Source of the DNA: Nocardia iowensis
Lineage (GTDB): Bacteria; Actinomycetota; Actinomycetes; Mycobacteriales; Mycobacteriaceae
Direction of reading: 5' to 3'
Assembly (NCBI RefSeq): GCF_019222765.1
Contig: NZ_CP078145.1
Span: forward strand, 434,001-498,000
Length of the DNA stretch: 64,000 nucleotides
Below are positions 47,184-56,956 of this stretch, in pieces. Position 1 is the stretch's first letter; each line of letters starts with the position of its first letter. The position numbers and the translations under genes are program-made. The notes beneath the pieces were generated by a model. The model ran no database searches. It worked only from the letters and a program-made list of their open reading frames with translations, and was not told where the DNA came from.

Positions 47184-47209
47184 ACTGAGCCTGCGAAAGC
47201 GGGCTCAGT
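47184..47209 (+). terminator. Terminator after whiB4
   Basis: An 11-bp stem with one T-G pair (47184-47194 with 47199-47209) is closed by a GAAA tetraloop 18 bases after the whiB4 stop codon. Confidence 0.7.
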
Positions 47210-47262
47210 CCCGTTTGGGGACAATTACTTCCGTCTGGACCTATAGCCGATGCGTCTATGTA

Positions 47263-48393
47263 TCAAGCAGATGCTCGGGTGCCGGTGAGTTGATCACCAA
47301 CGGCGCGCAGCGCCTCTAGATCCGACACCTCGAACGGCAACGCGGTCACCGCCACGATCGGTACCCGCGGGTGCGCGCCGGTAAACCGGTGCAGCAGATG
47401 CTGTTCGCGCTTGTCGGTGGCGACCCGTCGCGCGTGGATGCGCAACACGGCCGAGGTGAGCGGATCGGCGTCCGCCACCTGCTGCGCCACGGTCAACGCG
47501 TGATCGGCCGACAGCGAGCTCAGCGCCGGGTGCGTCCGATTCAGCACCAGGCCCGCCAGCGGCATCCGCTCGGTGGAGAGCCGGTCGACGAAGAACGACG
47601 CCTCGCGCAACGCATCCGGCTCCGCGGCCGCGACCACCAGGAAATGGGTGCCCGGCTTGGAGAGCATGGCGTAGGTGCGGTCGGCCCGATCCTGGAAGCC
47701 GCCGAACAGCGAGTCCAGCGACTGCAGAAAGTTCGACGCGTCCTTGAGCATCTGGCCGCCGACGATGGTGGACACCCCGCGCACTGCCAGGCTCATCGCG
47801 CCGGTGACCAGCCGGGTGACGCCGCGACCCGGCGCCATGATGACCCGGATCATCCTGCCGTTCAAGAAGTTTCCGAGCCGCTTCGGCGCGTCCAGGAAGT
47901 CCAGCGCGTTGCGCGACGGGGGCGTGTCGACCACGATCAGGTCCCACTCCTTACGCGCGGCCAGCTGACCGAGCTTCTCCATCGCCATGTACTCCTGCGT
48001 TCCGCCGAACGAGGAGGCAACGGTCTGATAGAAGGGGTTGGCGAAGATCTGCTCGGCCTTGTCCGGGCTGGTGTGCTCGAGCACCATGTCGTCGAAGGTG
48101 CGCCGCATGTTCAGCATCATCGCGTGCAGTTCGCCCTTGGCCTCCGGGCCGAGCGGCACCCGCTGCGGTGAGTTGCCCAGATCGGCGACACCCAGTGACT
48201 GGGCCAGCCTGCGCGCCGGGTCGATGGTGAGTACCACGACCTTGCGCCCCTTCTCGGCCGCGCGTAACGCGATCGCGGCCGCGGTGGTCGTCTTGCCGAC
48301 CCCGCCGGAACCGCAGCAGACCACCACCCGGGCCGTCCGATCCTCGATGATGTCCGAAACATTCAGTGGCACAGCCACATTCGGTGTAGTCAT
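47263..48393 (-). CDS. ArsA/Get3-like ATPase, second of pair
   Basis: The 376-aa protein has the deviant P-loop [18 protein letters not shown] near residue 27 and [20 protein letters not shown] near 153. It is of the ArsA/GET3 class but without an arsenite-binding cysteine set that I can see. It matches mycobacterial Rv3680, whose pair with Rv3679 is linked to stress resistance. It overlaps the upstream partner by four bases, so the two are made together and may form a heterodimer. Confidence 0.9.
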   Translation of the reverse strand: MTTPNVAVPLNVSDIIEDRTARVVVCCGSGGVGKTTTAAAIALRAAEKGRKVVVLTIDPARRLAQSLGVADLGNSPQRVPLGPEAKGELHAMMLNMRRTFDDMVLEHTSPDKAEQIFANPFYQTVASSFGGTQEYMAMEKLGQLAARKEWDLIVVDTPPSRNALDFLDAPKRLGNFLNGRMIRVIMAPGRGVTRLVTGAMSLAVRGVSTIVGGQMLKDASNFLQSLDSLFGGFQDRADRTYAMLSKPGTHFLVVAAAEPDALREASFFVDRLSTERMPLAGLVLNRTHPALSSLSADHALTVAQQVADADPLTSAVLRIHARRVATDKREQHLLHRFTGAHPRVPIVAVTALPFEVSDLEALRAVGDQLTGTRASA

Positions 48394-49427
48394 CGGACCC
48401 CTTGCTTGCTGAGGTGTTCGGCTAGTTCGTACAGACCACCGAGGTCCATGCCTTCCGGCAGGGCGGGCAGGTACAGGCGGGAGACGTCGACCTTGGCGAG
48501 CTCGGCCGCGCTGTCGTCCTGTGCCTGCAAAGTGGCCGCGTGCTCGATGGTTTCGGTGATCAAGCCCTGGAAGTCGTTGTCCGGCAGGGTGATCCCCGCC
48601 GTTTCGAGTCCGGCGCGGACGGCGTCGGTGTCGACATCGCCCTGCGCGGCCTTGGCGCGCAGTTCGGCGGGCAGTTGGCCTTCGGTGGCGCGGTTCACGA
48701 TCACCGTGCCGATGCGCAGATCCGCCGCCTTCAATTCCGCGATGGCGTCGGCGGTCTCCTGCACCGGCAGTGCCTCGAGCAGGGTGACCAGGTGGATCAT
48801 CGTCTGATCCGAATGCAGCAGCTTCGAGACGCCCTCGGCCTGCGAGGCGATCGGCCCGCCCTTGGCCACCTCCAGCATGGCCTGGGTGACGTCGAGGAAG
48901 CTGGCGATCCGGCCGGTCGGCGGCGCGTCCACCACGATCTCGTCGTAAACCCGCTTACCGGCCTTGTCGACGCGAACCGCGGTCTCCTTGATCTTGCCGG
49001 TCAGGATGACGTCCCGCAGACCGGGCGCGATCGTGGTGACGAACTCGATGGCGCCCATCCGCCGCATCGCCCGGCCCGCGAAACCGAGGTTGTAGAACAT
49101 GTCCAGGTATTCGAGGAACGCGTGCTCGATGTCCAGCGCGAGCGCCACCACCTCGCCACCACCATCGGCCGTCGCGATCCTGGTCTCCGTCGGCGGCAGC
49201 GGCGGCAGATCGAACAGCTGGGCAATGGACTGCCTGCTCTCCACCTCCACCAGCAACACCCGGCGCCCACCTGCCGCCAACGCCAGCGCGAGCGCCGCCG
49301 CCACCGTGGACTTGCCGGTCCCGCCCTTCCCGGACACATAGTGCAGGCGAGCCTTCTCCGCGCGCTTCGGCCACCCTGTTTCCAGTCCCGGCTCCGCCGA
49401 AAGCGGCACTGCTGTTGGTACTCCCAC
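48390..49427 (-). CDS. ArsA/Get3-like ATPase, first of pair
   Basis: The 345-aa protein has the deviant P-loop [20 protein letters not shown] near residue 26 and [16 protein letters not shown] near 170. The GTG at 49427 is chosen because it fits the 340-aa mycobacterial Rv3679; a longer frame passes into the inverted repeat region. It overlaps the second ATPase (ATGA) and is divergent from the DUF4177 gene. Its partner carries its own P-loop. Confidence 0.9.
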   Translation of the reverse strand: MGVPTAVPLSAEPGLETGWPKRAEKARLHYVSGKGGTGKSTVAAALALALAAGGRRVLLVEVESRQSIAQLFDLPPLPPTETRIATADGGGEVVALALDIEHAFLEYLDMFYNLGFAGRAMRRMGAIEFVTTIAPGLRDVILTGKIKETAVRVDKAGKRVYDEIVVDAPPTGRIASFLDVTQAMLEVAKGGPIASQAEGVSKLLHSDQTMIHLVTLLEALPVQETADAIAELKAADLRIGTVIVNRATEGQLPAELRAKAAQGDVDTDAVRAGLETAGITLPDNDFQGLITETIEHAATLQAQDDSAAELAKVDVSRLYLPALPEGMDLGGLYELAEHLSKQGVR

Positions 49428-49848
49428 GCTCGCGAGCCTATAACCCGTTCTGAGATCGTGCCCGAGGGATATGCCAACCCCCTGGTCCAGGGCGCGTGTC
49501 TGTACCAGACAGCCGATCATCCCACGCCGAGCAAAGATCAACAGTTCAGCCACATCCTGCCCCCAAACCCCACACAGCACCCCTCGGCCCAACCCCAAAT
49601 TTCGAGCGAACCGAGACCGCCTTCGCGCGCCCCCCGTCCGAAGCACACCCCGCAGGCCCACTCACCCCCTCACCTACCCACCACAGCGCGAGTCTTACGA
49701 GCGCCGTTCGCGGCCCGTCTCGCGTCCGAGCGGCCGAAGCGCACGCGACGAAGTCGCAAGTCTCGGCCGCTCGGACGCGAGACTTCCCGGGGCCGCGAAC
49801 ACGCGGCGCCGCAGGCGACGCAAATCCAACACAGCTACGCTCTGCCAC
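49428..49848. other. Gap between the ArsA-like pair and the DUF4177 gene
   Basis: The stretch holds no gene. Open frames on both strands are low-complexity Arg/Pro/Ser shadows. It carries the large inverted repeat at 49706-49800 and must hold the divergent promoters; C-rich runs fill 49550-49680. Confidence 0.5.
49706..49800. repeat. Large inverted repeat (REP or MITE-like)
   Basis: Arms of 11 bp (49706-49716 with 49790-49800) and 21 bp (49717-49737 with 49763-49783) pair perfectly. They are separated on the right arm by a 6-base bulge, with a small GCGAC-GAA-GTCGC hairpin inside. The structure is much longer than a terminator and lies between two divergent genes. It shares GGGCCGCGAAC with the terminator at 44075-44107. 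No coding sequence is inside. Confidence 0.8.
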
Positions 49849-50010
49849 ATGAGTGAAGCGAGCTTGTGGGAGTACGCGACCGTGCCGTTGTTGACGCACG
49901 CGACCAAGCAGATTCTCGATCAGTGGGGCGCCGATGGGTGGGAGCTGGTGACCGTGCTGCCCGGGCCGACCGGCGAGCAGCATGTCGCGTACCTGAAGCG
50001 TCCGAAGTAG
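49849..50010 (+). CDS. Small DUF4177-like protein
   Basis: The 53-aa protein MSEASLWEYATVPLLTHATK ends with DGWELVTVLPGPTGEQHVAYLKRPK. It is nearly the same as a 51-aa mycobacterial protein at this spot (Rv3678A). The DUF4177 core WEYxxV...GWELV is clear. Function unknown. RidA follows after 11 bases, so the two are likely co-expressed. Confidence 0.9.
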   Translation: MSEASLWEYATVPLLTHATKQILDQWGADGWELVTVLPGPTGEQHVAYLKRPK

Positions 50011-50021
50011 AGGAGAAGCCG

Positions 50022-50489
50022 ATGACCGCAGTGACCCAGTGGGAGAGCAATCTTGCCCGGCTCGGCCTGACGCTGCCGCCGGTCGCGGCGCCCGTTGCGG
50101 CCTACATTCCGGCGATCCGGACCGGTTCGCTGGTCTACACCTCCGGCCAGTTGCCGTTCGTGGACGGTGCGTTGTCGGCGGTCGGCAAGGTCGGCGCCGA
50201 GGTGAGCACCGAGCAGGCGAAGGATGCCGCGCGATTGTGCGCGCTCAACGCGTTGGCGGCCGTGCACGCGCTGGTCGGGCTGGACGCGGTGGTGCGCATC
50301 GTGAAGGTGGTCGGTTTCGTCGCGTCCGCACCGGGATACAACGATCAGCCGATCGTGATCAATGGCGCGTCGGAGTTCCTCGCCGAGGTTTTCGGTGACG
50401 CGGGTGTGCACGCGCGCTCCGCGGTAGGCGTGTCGGAATTGCCGAAGAACACCCCGGTCGAGGTCGAGATCATCGCCGAGGTGCGTTAG
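50022..50489 (+). CDS. RidA family (YjgF) protein
   Basis: The 155-aa protein has GSLVYTSGQLPFVDG near residue 35 and ends ELPKNTPVEVEIIAEVR, as in RidA enamine/imine deaminases. The usual catalytic Arg of RidA, found in (A)R(S)(A)V near the end, is visible in HARSAVGVSELP. It removes reactive enamines from amino acid metabolism. AGGAGAAG precedes the ATG. It lies between the DUF4177 gene and the MBL hydrolase, as in Rv3678c. Confidence 0.9.
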   Translation: MTAVTQWESNLARLGLTLPPVAAPVAAYIPAIRTGSLVYTSGQLPFVDGALSAVGKVGAEVSTEQAKDAARLCALNALAAVHALVGLDAVVRIVKVVGFVASAPGYNDQPIVINGASEFLAEVFGDAGVHARSAVGVSELPKNTPVEVEIIAEVR

Positions 50490-50533
50490 AACACAAGGTC
50501 CCGGACTGGGATTCGATCGACTGGGGTACATCG

Positions 50534-51325
50534 ATGACGCTGACTCATCCCGCGTACGGGCAATTACGGCAGGTCACGCCGACGGCAGCGGTGCTGCTGG
50601 CGGACAATCCGGGCCAGATGACGCTGGAGGGAACCAATACCTGGATCCTGCGCGCGCCGGGGCGCTCGGATTGTGTGGTGATCGATCCCGGTCCGAAGGA
50701 CAAGGCGCACGGCGCGAAGATCGCCGAGGTCACCGGGGGCGATATCGCGCTCACCCTGATCACGCACCGGCATCACGATCACACCGGCGGCATCGATCAC
50801 CTGGTGAAGCTGACCGGAACTCCGGTGCGTGCCAAGGAATCCGAGTTCTTGCGCGGTTCGGGCGCGCCGCTGGTCGACGGCGAGGTGATCGAGGCCGCTG
50901 GCCTGCGGCTCACCGTTTTGGCCACTCCCGGCCACACCGGTGATTCGATGAGTTTCGTGCTCGATGACGCGGTGCTGACCGGCGACACGATCCTCGGCAG
51001 CGGAACCACCGTGCTCGATTCGAGCGACGGGGCCCTGGCCGATTATCTGGCGTCGTTGGACCGACTGGTGGAGATCGGGGCGGGGAAGGCGCTGTTGCCC
51101 GCGCACGGCCCGGATCATCCCGATCTGGAACCGGTTGCCCGCTACTACATCGCACACCGGCAGGAGCGCCTCGACCAAGTGCGCGAAGCGTTGCGGGTGC
51201 TCGGGCCGGACGCGGGCGCGATGGCGGTGGTCCGGCGGGTCTACGCCGATGTCGACAAGCGACTGTGGCTCGCCGCGCGCAGCTCGGTGCAGGCGCAGTT
51301 GGAGTACCTGCGCGCCGAAGGGTAG
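50534..51325 (+). CDS. Metallo-beta-lactamase-fold hydrolase
   Basis: The 263-aa protein has the MBL metal motif THRHHDHTGG near residue 77, TPGHTGDSMSF near 135, the metal Asp in LTGDTILGSGT near 153, and AHGPDHPDLE near 190. A C-terminal helical domain (210-263) is like LACTB2-type nucleases. It corresponds to Rv3677c. A bidirectional terminator separates it from crp. Confidence 0.88.
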   Translation: MTLTHPAYGQLRQVTPTAAVLLADNPGQMTLEGTNTWILRAPGRSDCVVIDPGPKDKAHGAKIAEVTGGDIALTLITHRHHDHTGGIDHLVKLTGTPVRAKESEFLRGSGAPLVDGEVIEAAGLRLTVLATPGHTGDSMSFVLDDAVLTGDTILGSGTTVLDSSDGALADYLASLDRLVEIGAGKALLPAHGPDHPDLEPVARYYIAHRQERLDQVREALRVLGPDAGAMAVVRRVYADVDKRLWLAARSSVQAQLEYLRAEG

Positions 51326-51337
51326 TCCCGGACACGA

Positions 51338-51376
51338 CAACACGCTGGGCTGTGGAGCTCCGAGCCCAGCGTGTTG
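51338..51376. terminator. Bidirectional terminator between the MBL hydrolase and crp
   Basis: A 14-bp perfect stem (51338-51351 with 51363-51376) and an 11-nt loop lie between two convergent stop codons 72 bases apart. Confidence 0.85.
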
Positions 51377-51397
51377 TTCGGTCTGCTCAGTCGAGCG

Positions 51398-52072
51398 TCA
51401 GCGCGCGCGGCGCGCCAGTCGCTCCGAGTCGGAGATGAGCACGCTCTTGCCCTCCAGCCGCAGCCAACCGCGGTGCGCGAAGTCGGCGAGCGCCTTGTTC
51501 ACGGTTTCGCGGGAGGCGCCGACCAGCTGGGCGATCTCCTCCTGGGTCAGGTCGTGGGTGACCCGCAGCGCACCGGCCTCCTGGGTGCCGAACCGCTGTG
51601 CGAGCTGCAGCAGCGCCTTGGCGACCCGGCCGGGGACGTCGGTGAAGATCAGGTCGGCCAGGTTGTTGTTGGTGCGGCGCAGGCGACGGGCGAGCACGCG
51701 GAGCAGCTGCTCGGCGATCTCGGGCCGCTGATCGATCCAGGACTTCAGCGCGTCGCGGTCCATCGTGACGGCGCGGACCTCGGTCACCGTGGTCGCGGTG
51801 GAGGTACGCGGGCCGGGGTCGAAGATCGACAGCTCGCCGAACATGTCCGACGGGCCCATGATGGTCAGCAGGTTCTCCCGGCCGTCCGGCGATCGGCGAC
51901 CGATCTTCACCTTGCCCGAGGTGATGATGTAGAGCCGGTCTCCCGGCTCACCCTCGTTGAAGATGACATGGCCGCGCGGAAAATCCACCGGCTGCAGTTG
52001 CTTGGCGAGGGCGGCCACCGCAGTGGGCTCGACGCCCTGGAAGATGCCTGCTCTGGCGAGGGCCTCGTCCAC
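51398..52072 (-). CDS. crp: CRP/FNR family transcription factor
   Basis: The 224-aa protein is the same length as mycobacterial Crp (Rv3676). The cNMP-binding domain carries [19 protein letters not shown] near residue 78. The helix-turn-helix near residue 172 reads [23 protein letters not shown]. It binds TGTGA-N6-TCACA-type sites and, in mycobacteria, responds weakly to cAMP. A near-consensus site lies about 90 bases upstream (autoregulation) and another before whiB4. Confidence 0.97.
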   Translation of the reverse strand: MDEALARAGIFQGVEPTAVAALAKQLQPVDFPRGHVIFNEGEPGDRLYIITSGKVKIGRRSPDGRENLLTIMGPSDMFGELSIFDPGPRTSTATTVTEVRAVTMDRDALKSWIDQRPEIAEQLLRVLARRLRRTNNNLADLIFTDVPGRVAKALLQLAQRFGTQEAGALRVTHDLTQEEIAQLVGASRETVNKALADFAHRGWLRLEGKSVLISDSERLARRAR

Positions 52073-52159
52073 TTATGTGCTCCTTATGGGAAATGGCTCC
52101 GAACTGGACCGAAAGCGACTCGGCCAACAGCGCAGTCTACGCGGCATGATGACAGCGTA

Positions 52160-52173
52160 GTGACAGACACCAC
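52160..52173. promoter_or_regulatory. Candidate CRP autoregulatory site
   Basis: GTGACAGACACCAC fits GTGA-N6-TCAC with one change and lies about 90 bases upstream of the crp start. Autoregulation by CRP is common; here it is inferred. Confidence 0.45.
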
Positions 52174-52256
52174 GTAACGAGTGGATTGCGTGGCGCAGCG
52201 AAGAACCGTACCAGTCTCTGATGGCGGTGTTCGCCGGTCCCTACCCCGGTCGAGCG

Positions 52257-52499
52257 CTAACTCGCCCGAGCCACATCCAGCTCCTCGCCGCGAGCACGGC
52301 GCCTGCGCATCCGGGCCACGGCCGCGGGCAGGCCGAGCCTCGTCAGCTCTTTCACTTCTGCGTTGCTTGCCTTGTCCAGGTACTGCTGAACCTCTTCGTC
52401 GGGTTCGAGAAGTTTGCGGAGCCGGTTCTCGACCCGCTCCATACCCAGTGCGAACAGCATCAACAGCACTGGGAAGAGCACCACAGCGAGTCCTTGCAT
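52257..52499 (-). CDS. Small single-helix membrane protein
   Basis: The 80-aa protein [20 protein letters not shown] has one N-terminal helix, then a charged cytoplasmic tail ([22 protein letters not shown]) and a basic end [17 protein letters not shown]. It matches Rv3675 by size and place between crp and nth. There is no Shine-Dalgarno sequence before the ATG, which suggests a leaderless mRNA. Function unknown. Confidence 0.85.
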   Translation of the reverse strand: MQGLAVVLFPVLLMLFALGMERVENRLRKLLEPDEEVQQYLDKASNAEVKELTRLGLPAAVARMRRRRARGEELDVARAS

Positions 52500-52590
52500 A
52501 CGGAGGAGTAAACACGGTCTAGGTCTCAGATGGAACACGGCAACCGAACTGGCCGGGCAACGTTGCCCGACGGTTCCGTATGGTGGACAG

Positions 52591-53424
52591 GTGCGTGTCA
52601 CCCCCTCTACAGCCGCCGGAAACGGGCGTGCGTCTGCCCCCGAGGCGACCGACGCGCAACCCGCGGCGGCCGCCGCTCCGAAACGGAAATCCCGCGCGCG
52701 ACAGGCGGAAACCCAGCTCGGACTTGTCCGCCGAGCACGCCGGATGAACCGCGCGCTCGAGGCTGCTTTCCCGGACGCGCACTGCGAACTGGACTTCACC
52801 ACACCGCTCGAATTGGCGGTCGCGACAATACTTTCCGCGCAGTCCACCGACGTGCGAGTGAATCTCACCACGCCCGCCCTGTTCGCCAAGTACCCGGACG
52901 CGCGCGCCTACGCCGAGGCCAACCGTGCCGAGCTGGAGGAATACATCCGCTCGACCGGTTTCTATCGGAACAAGGCCAGTTCGCTGATCGGCCTCGGCCA
53001 GGCGCTGCTGGAGCGCCATGATGGTGAATTGCCTCACACCATGGCCGAACTCGTGCAATTGCCCGGCATCGGCCGCAAGACCGCCAACGTCATTCTCGGC
53101 AATGCGTTCGGCGTGCCGGGCATCACGGTCGACACGCATTTCGGCCGCCTGGTGCGCCGCTGGCAGTGGACCACCGAAGAAGATCCGGTGAAGGTCGAAC
53201 ACGCCATCGGCGAGCTCATCGAGCGCAAAGACTGGACGATGCTGTCGCACCGGGTGATCTTCCACGGGCGCCGGGTGTGCCATGCCCGCAAACCGGCCTG
53301 CGGCGTGTGCGTGCTCGCCAAGGACTGCCCGTCGTTCGGGGCCGGGCCCACCGACCCGGACATCGCCGCCGCGCTGGTGAAGGGCCCGGAAAAGGAGCAT
53401 CTGCTCGAGCTGGTGGGCCGGTGA
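52591..53424 (+). CDS. nth: Endonuclease III
   Basis: This base-excision glycosylase/AP-lyase removes oxidised pyrimidines. The 277-aa protein has the helix-hairpin-helix [14 protein letters not shown] near residue 158 with the catalytic Lys, the Asp in VDTHFGRL near 178, and a C-terminal 4Fe-4S set [17 protein letters not shown] near 230. The GTG at 52591 is chosen; the N-terminus is longer than in E. coli by a low-complexity stretch of about 50 aa. Its stop overlaps the next gene, opening a four-gene operon. Confidence 0.95.
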   Translation: MRVTPSTAAGNGRASAPEATDAQPAAAAAPKRKSRARQAETQLGLVRRARRMNRALEAAFPDAHCELDFTTPLELAVATILSAQSTDVRVNLTTPALFAKYPDARAYAEANRAELEEYIRSTGFYRNKASSLIGLGQALLERHDGELPHTMAELVQLPGIGRKTANVILGNAFGVPGITVDTHFGRLVRRWQWTTEEDPVKVEHAIGELIERKDWTMLSHRVIFHGRRVCHARKPACGVCVLAKDCPSFGAGPTDPDIAAALVKGPEKEHLLELVGR

Positions 53425-54056
53425 GACAACTCCCGGTCGCCTGGCGATGGGCACTGGCGGGATTGATCGCTGTGGTGGCGTTGGCGGTTGCCCTGTGGCC
53501 GCGCGGCCGCGACACCGACACCACCGCGGACAACGGGGAACAGGCACGTAGTGCCGGGGTATCCGAACAGCAACGCGTCGCGGCGGACCTCGCGGCGTGC
53601 CCGCTGCCTGTCCCGGGGGCTGTCGGGCCGAGTCCGCTGGCGGGCATCACCGTCGGCTGTTTGGCCGATGGCAAGACCGTCGAGTTGTCCGCCGCGCTCG
53701 CGGGTAAGCCTGCGCTGCTGAACCTCTGGGCCTACTGGTGTGGACCGTGTGCGCAAGAATTGCCGTATTTGCAGCAGTTCGCCCAACGCGCCGGAAACGC
53801 GATTACCGTGCTGACCGTGCACAGCGACCCCGACGAGGCCAAGGCGATTTCACGGCTGACTGGACTGGACGTGAAACTTCCTGGTGTGCTCGACGCCGAC
53901 GCGCGGGTGCGCACCGCCGTCGGCGCTCCCGCGGTGCTGCCGATTTCGGTGCTGCTGCGGGCGGACGGTTCGGTGGCGCAGGTGCTGGTGCGGGCGTTCA
54001 GCGGGGTGGACGACATCGCGAACACGGTCGCGCGGGAGCTGGGCGTGGCCGCATGA
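53421..54056 (+). CDS. Membrane-anchored TlpA-like thioredoxin
   Basis: The 211-aa protein begins with a short hydrophobic anchor (residues 7-28), then a linker, and holds the thioredoxin WCGPC motif in [19 protein letters not shown] near residue 111, with LPISVLL near 180 (cis-Pro). It reduces disulfides outside the membrane. The GTGA overlap with nth couples their translation. It corresponds to Rv3673c. Confidence 0.9.
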   Translation: MRQLPVAWRWALAGLIAVVALAVALWPRGRDTDTTADNGEQARSAGVSEQQRVAADLAACPLPVPGAVGPSPLAGITVGCLADGKTVELSAALAGKPALLNLWAYWCGPCAQELPYLQQFAQRAGNAITVLTVHSDPDEAKAISRLTGLDVKLPGVLDADARVRTAVGAPAVLPISVLLRADGSVAQVLVRAFSGVDDIANTVARELGVAA

Positions 54057-54075
54057 GTTATCCAGGAGTCGCGGC

Positions 54076-54792
54076 ATGACCATCCCTGTGCCCCAAGACA
54101 TTCCGAAATGGTTGAGCCGAGCGACCGAGCCTGCGGCGGACACCTCGGACACGCTCACGCTGGCGCGTACGTTGCGCCGCGCCATGTCCATCACGTCGAC
54201 CCCGCGGCAGGCGGCGGTGCTGGTGTTGTTCGGTGGCTCGCCCGAGGCCGATCCGGACGCGCCGGGCGGCCTGCCCGCCGACGCGGAGGTGCTGCTCACT
54301 CAGCGTGCCGCCACCATGCGGCAGCACCGCGGTCAGATCGCGTTCCCCGGCGGTGCGGTGGATCCCGGTGACACCGGCCCGATCGACACCGCGTTGCGCG
54401 AGGCTTGCGAGGAGACCGGGCTGGACCGTTCCGGCGTGGAACCCCTTGCGGTGCTGCCGAAGTTGTTCGTGCCGCCGTCGCGTTTCGATGTGACGCCGGT
54501 GGTCGCCTACTGGCGCACGCCGAGCGAGGTTCGGGTGGTCGACCAGAGCGAGACCGAACGGGTGGTGCGGGTGCCGCTGGCCACGCTGCTCGATCCGGCG
54601 AACCGCTTCCTGGTCCGCGGCAGCCTCGGCTACCAGAGCCCAGCCTTCCTGGTGGACGGCATGCTGGTGTGGGGTCTGACCGGCGGCATCCTCGCCGGAA
54701 TCTTCACTACCGCGGGCTGGGAACAGGATTGGGATCGCGAGGACGTTCGCGATCTGGAATCCGCGCTGGCCGATGTCGGAACGACATTATGA
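54076..54792 (+). CDS. NUDIX hydrolase (CoA-pyrophosphatase type)
   Basis: The 238-aa protein has the Nudix box GGAVDPGD...ALREACEETGLD near residue 95-117 and before it the RGQIAFPGG motif seen in CoA pyrophosphatases. It may break down oxidised CoA or nucleotides. It lies 19 bases after the TlpA-like gene and overlaps marP by four bases, so it is part of the nth-marP operon (Rv3672c). Confidence 0.9.
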   Translation: MTIPVPQDIPKWLSRATEPAADTSDTLTLARTLRRAMSITSTPRQAAVLVLFGGSPEADPDAPGGLPADAEVLLTQRAATMRQHRGQIAFPGGAVDPGDTGPIDTALREACEETGLDRSGVEPLAVLPKLFVPPSRFDVTPVVAYWRTPSEVRVVDQSETERVVRVPLATLLDPANRFLVRGSLGYQSPAFLVDGMLVWGLTGGILAGIFTTAGWEQDWDREDVRDLESALADVGTTL

Positions 54793-55982
54793 GCTCGTCG
54801 GCCTGGCTCGATATCGCGGTCGTACTGCTCGCGCTGCTTGCCGCCTCATCGGGGTGGCGGCAGGGCGCGGTCGCGTCCGCGCTCGCGTTCCTCGGCGTTG
54901 TGCTCGGCGCCGTCGCGGGCATCCTGATCGCGCCGCACATCCTGGTCCATGTCGACGAGGGCCGTACCAGGGTGCTCACCGGCGTGCTGCTGATCGTGCT
55001 GCTGGTGATCATCGGGGAAGTGGCGGGCATGGTGCTCGGTCGCGCCGCGCGCAGCGGCATGCGACATCCGTTCACCCGCAGCGTGGACAGCGTGGTCGGC
55101 GCGGTGCTGCAGGCGGTCGCCGTGCTGGTCACCGCGTGGTTGCTGGCGCTGCCGCTGGCCACCTCGTCGCAGCCGGCCATCGCCACCGCGATCAACGGCT
55201 CGCGCGTGCTCACCGACGTGAACGAGGTCGCGCCGAACTGGCTGCGCCGCCTGCCCAACGAATTCTCCAAGCTGCTCAACACCTCCGGCCTGCCGGACGT
55301 GATCGGCCCCTTCGGCCGCGCCCCGATCGCGGCCGTCGAGCCGCCGGACGCGAGCGTGCTGGCCAGCCCGGTCGCCGCCTCGCTGCAGCAGAGCGTGCTG
55401 CGCATCCGCGGCGTCGCACCGAGTTGCCAGCGGGCGCTGGAGGGGTCGGGTTTCGTGATCGCCCCCGAGCGGATCATGACCAACGCCCACGTGGTCGCGG
55501 GCACCACCAGCGTGCAGGTGGACACCGTGCGTGGTCCGCTGGACGCGAACGTGGTGCTGTTCGACCCGTCCAAGGACATCGCGGTGCTCGCGGTGCCCGG
55601 ACTGACCGCACCGGTGGTGCCGCAGGCGCCCGCGCCCGCCCGATCGGGCGACAGCGCCATCGTGCTCGGCTACCCCGGCGGTGGTCCGTACACGGCGAGC
55701 GCGGCCCGCGTGCGCGAGACCCTCGATCTCACCGGCCCGACCATCTACCGCAACGGCACGGTGGAACGTGAGGTCTACACCGTCCGCGGTCAGGTCCGCG
55801 CGGGCAATTCCGGCGGACCACTGGTGGATACCGACGGCGAGGTGCTCGGTGTCGTCTTCGGGGCGGCCGTCACCGACGACGACACGGGCTATGTCCTCAC
55901 CTTGTCCGAGGTCCGCGCTCAGCTCGACGCCGCGTCCGGCTCCGCCGCCCCGGTCGGCACCGGGGCCTGCGTCCTCAGCTGA
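54789..55982 (+). CDS. marP: Membrane-bound periplasmic serine protease MarP
   Basis: The 397-aa protein equals MarP in length. Four membrane helices (residues 5-115, CvpA-like) precede a trypsin-like protease domain with the catalytic His in TNAHVVAG near 235, the Asp in DPSKDIAVL near 264 and the Ser in RAGNSGGPLV near 341. MarP protects mycobacteria against acid and oxidative stress. It ends the nth operon and overlaps the convergent EphE gene by eight bases. Confidence 0.94.
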   Translation: MSSSAWLDIAVVLLALLAASSGWRQGAVASALAFLGVVLGAVAGILIAPHILVHVDEGRTRVLTGVLLIVLLVIIGEVAGMVLGRAARSGMRHPFTRSVDSVVGAVLQAVAVLVTAWLLALPLATSSQPAIATAINGSRVLTDVNEVAPNWLRRLPNEFSKLLNTSGLPDVIGPFGRAPIAAVEPPDASVLASPVAASLQQSVLRIRGVAPSCQRALEGSGFVIAPERIMTNAHVVAGTTSVQVDTVRGPLDANVVLFDPSKDIAVLAVPGLTAPVVPQAPAPARSGDSAIVLGYPGGGPYTASAARVRETLDLTGPTIYRNGTVEREVYTVRGQVRAGNSGGPLVDTDGEVLGVVFGAAVTDDDTGYVLTLSEVRAQLDAASGSAAPVGTGACVLS

Positions 55983-56910
55983 GCAGTTTTCCCAGCTCGG
56001 CGGTCACCACGTCCGGGTTCTCCTGGTGGGCGAAGTGGCCCGCGGCGGGAATGGTGGCCAGGCGGCGGTTGGGCGAAAGGTGCCTGCCGCGACGGAAGGT
56101 GCCGCTGAGCACGTAGGGGTCCAGGTCGCCGCGGATGGCGAGGACCGGGATGTGGATCGGTTCGCGCATGGTGGCCATGAAGCGGCGGCCGTCCGGGCGC
56201 CACTGGCTGCGGAAGGCCCAGCGCTGATATTCCAGCGCACAGTGCGCGGCGCCCGGAATCTGGATGGCCGAGCGCATGCGCCGTGCCGTGTCGACGAATT
56301 CGGTGGTGCCGGACCAGGACCCGCTCACCCGCTGGCGCAGGATCCGCTCGACCTCGAACCCGTCACCGGTGGTCAGCAGCCGCTCGCCGTAGCGGGGCAG
56401 CTGGTAGCGCAGGAAATTCGGCAGCCAGGTCGCGCGCTGCCTGCGGTTGCGCAGCACCGCGCTCTTGAGCGCCGCCGGATGCGGTGAACTCACCACCGCG
56501 ATGGAACGGACCAGGCGCGGATGCAGCACCGCGGTCGCCCAGCACACCAGCCCGCCGTCGGCATGCCCGACCAGCGTCGCGTCGGTGTAGCCGAGCGCGC
56601 GGATGAGCCCGGCGATATCGCCCGCCAGGGTCCAGCCGTCGTAGCCGCGCGGTGGTTTGTCGCTGTCGCCGTAGCCGCGCAGGTCGACCGCCACCGCGCG
56701 GTAGCCGAGTTCGGCCAGCCCGGTCAGCTGGTGCCGCCAGGACCACCAGAAGTCGGCGAAGCCGTGCAACAGCACGACCAGCGGTGCGTCGGTGCGGTCG
56801 GGTGCCGCGTCCACGACGTGGAATCGGATGCCGTTGGCATGAACGTCCCGATGCGCCCATGGGCCGTCGTAACGGACGCTGGACGGATCCGGAATGATGT
56901 GCGACGACAC
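55975..56910 (-). CDS. ephE: Epoxide hydrolase-type alpha/beta hydrolase
   Basis: The 311-aa protein has the oxyanion motif LLHGFADFWWSWRHQL near residue 47, the nucleophile Asp in VGHADGGLVCW near 113 and the His in AAGHFAHQENP near 290. It corresponds to EphE (Rv3670). The substrate is unproven. The GTG start lies behind TAGGCT at eight bases, a possible leaderless promoter. Confidence 0.9.
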   Translation of the reverse strand: MSSHIIPDPSSVRYDGPWAHRDVHANGIRFHVVDAAPDRTDAPLVVLLHGFADFWWSWRHQLTGLAELGYRAVAVDLRGYGDSDKPPRGYDGWTLAGDIAGLIRALGYTDATLVGHADGGLVCWATAVLHPRLVRSIAVVSSPHPAALKSAVLRNRRQRATWLPNFLRYQLPRYGERLLTTGDGFEVERILRQRVSGSWSGTTEFVDTARRMRSAIQIPGAAHCALEYQRWAFRSQWRPDGRRFMATMREPIHIPVLAIRGDLDPYVLSGTFRRGRHLSPNRRLATIPAAGHFAHQENPDVVTAELGKLLS

Positions 56911-56956
56911 GCCGATGCAGCCTAATAGTTCGGGGTATCCGCGCGCGAGCGAGCGG

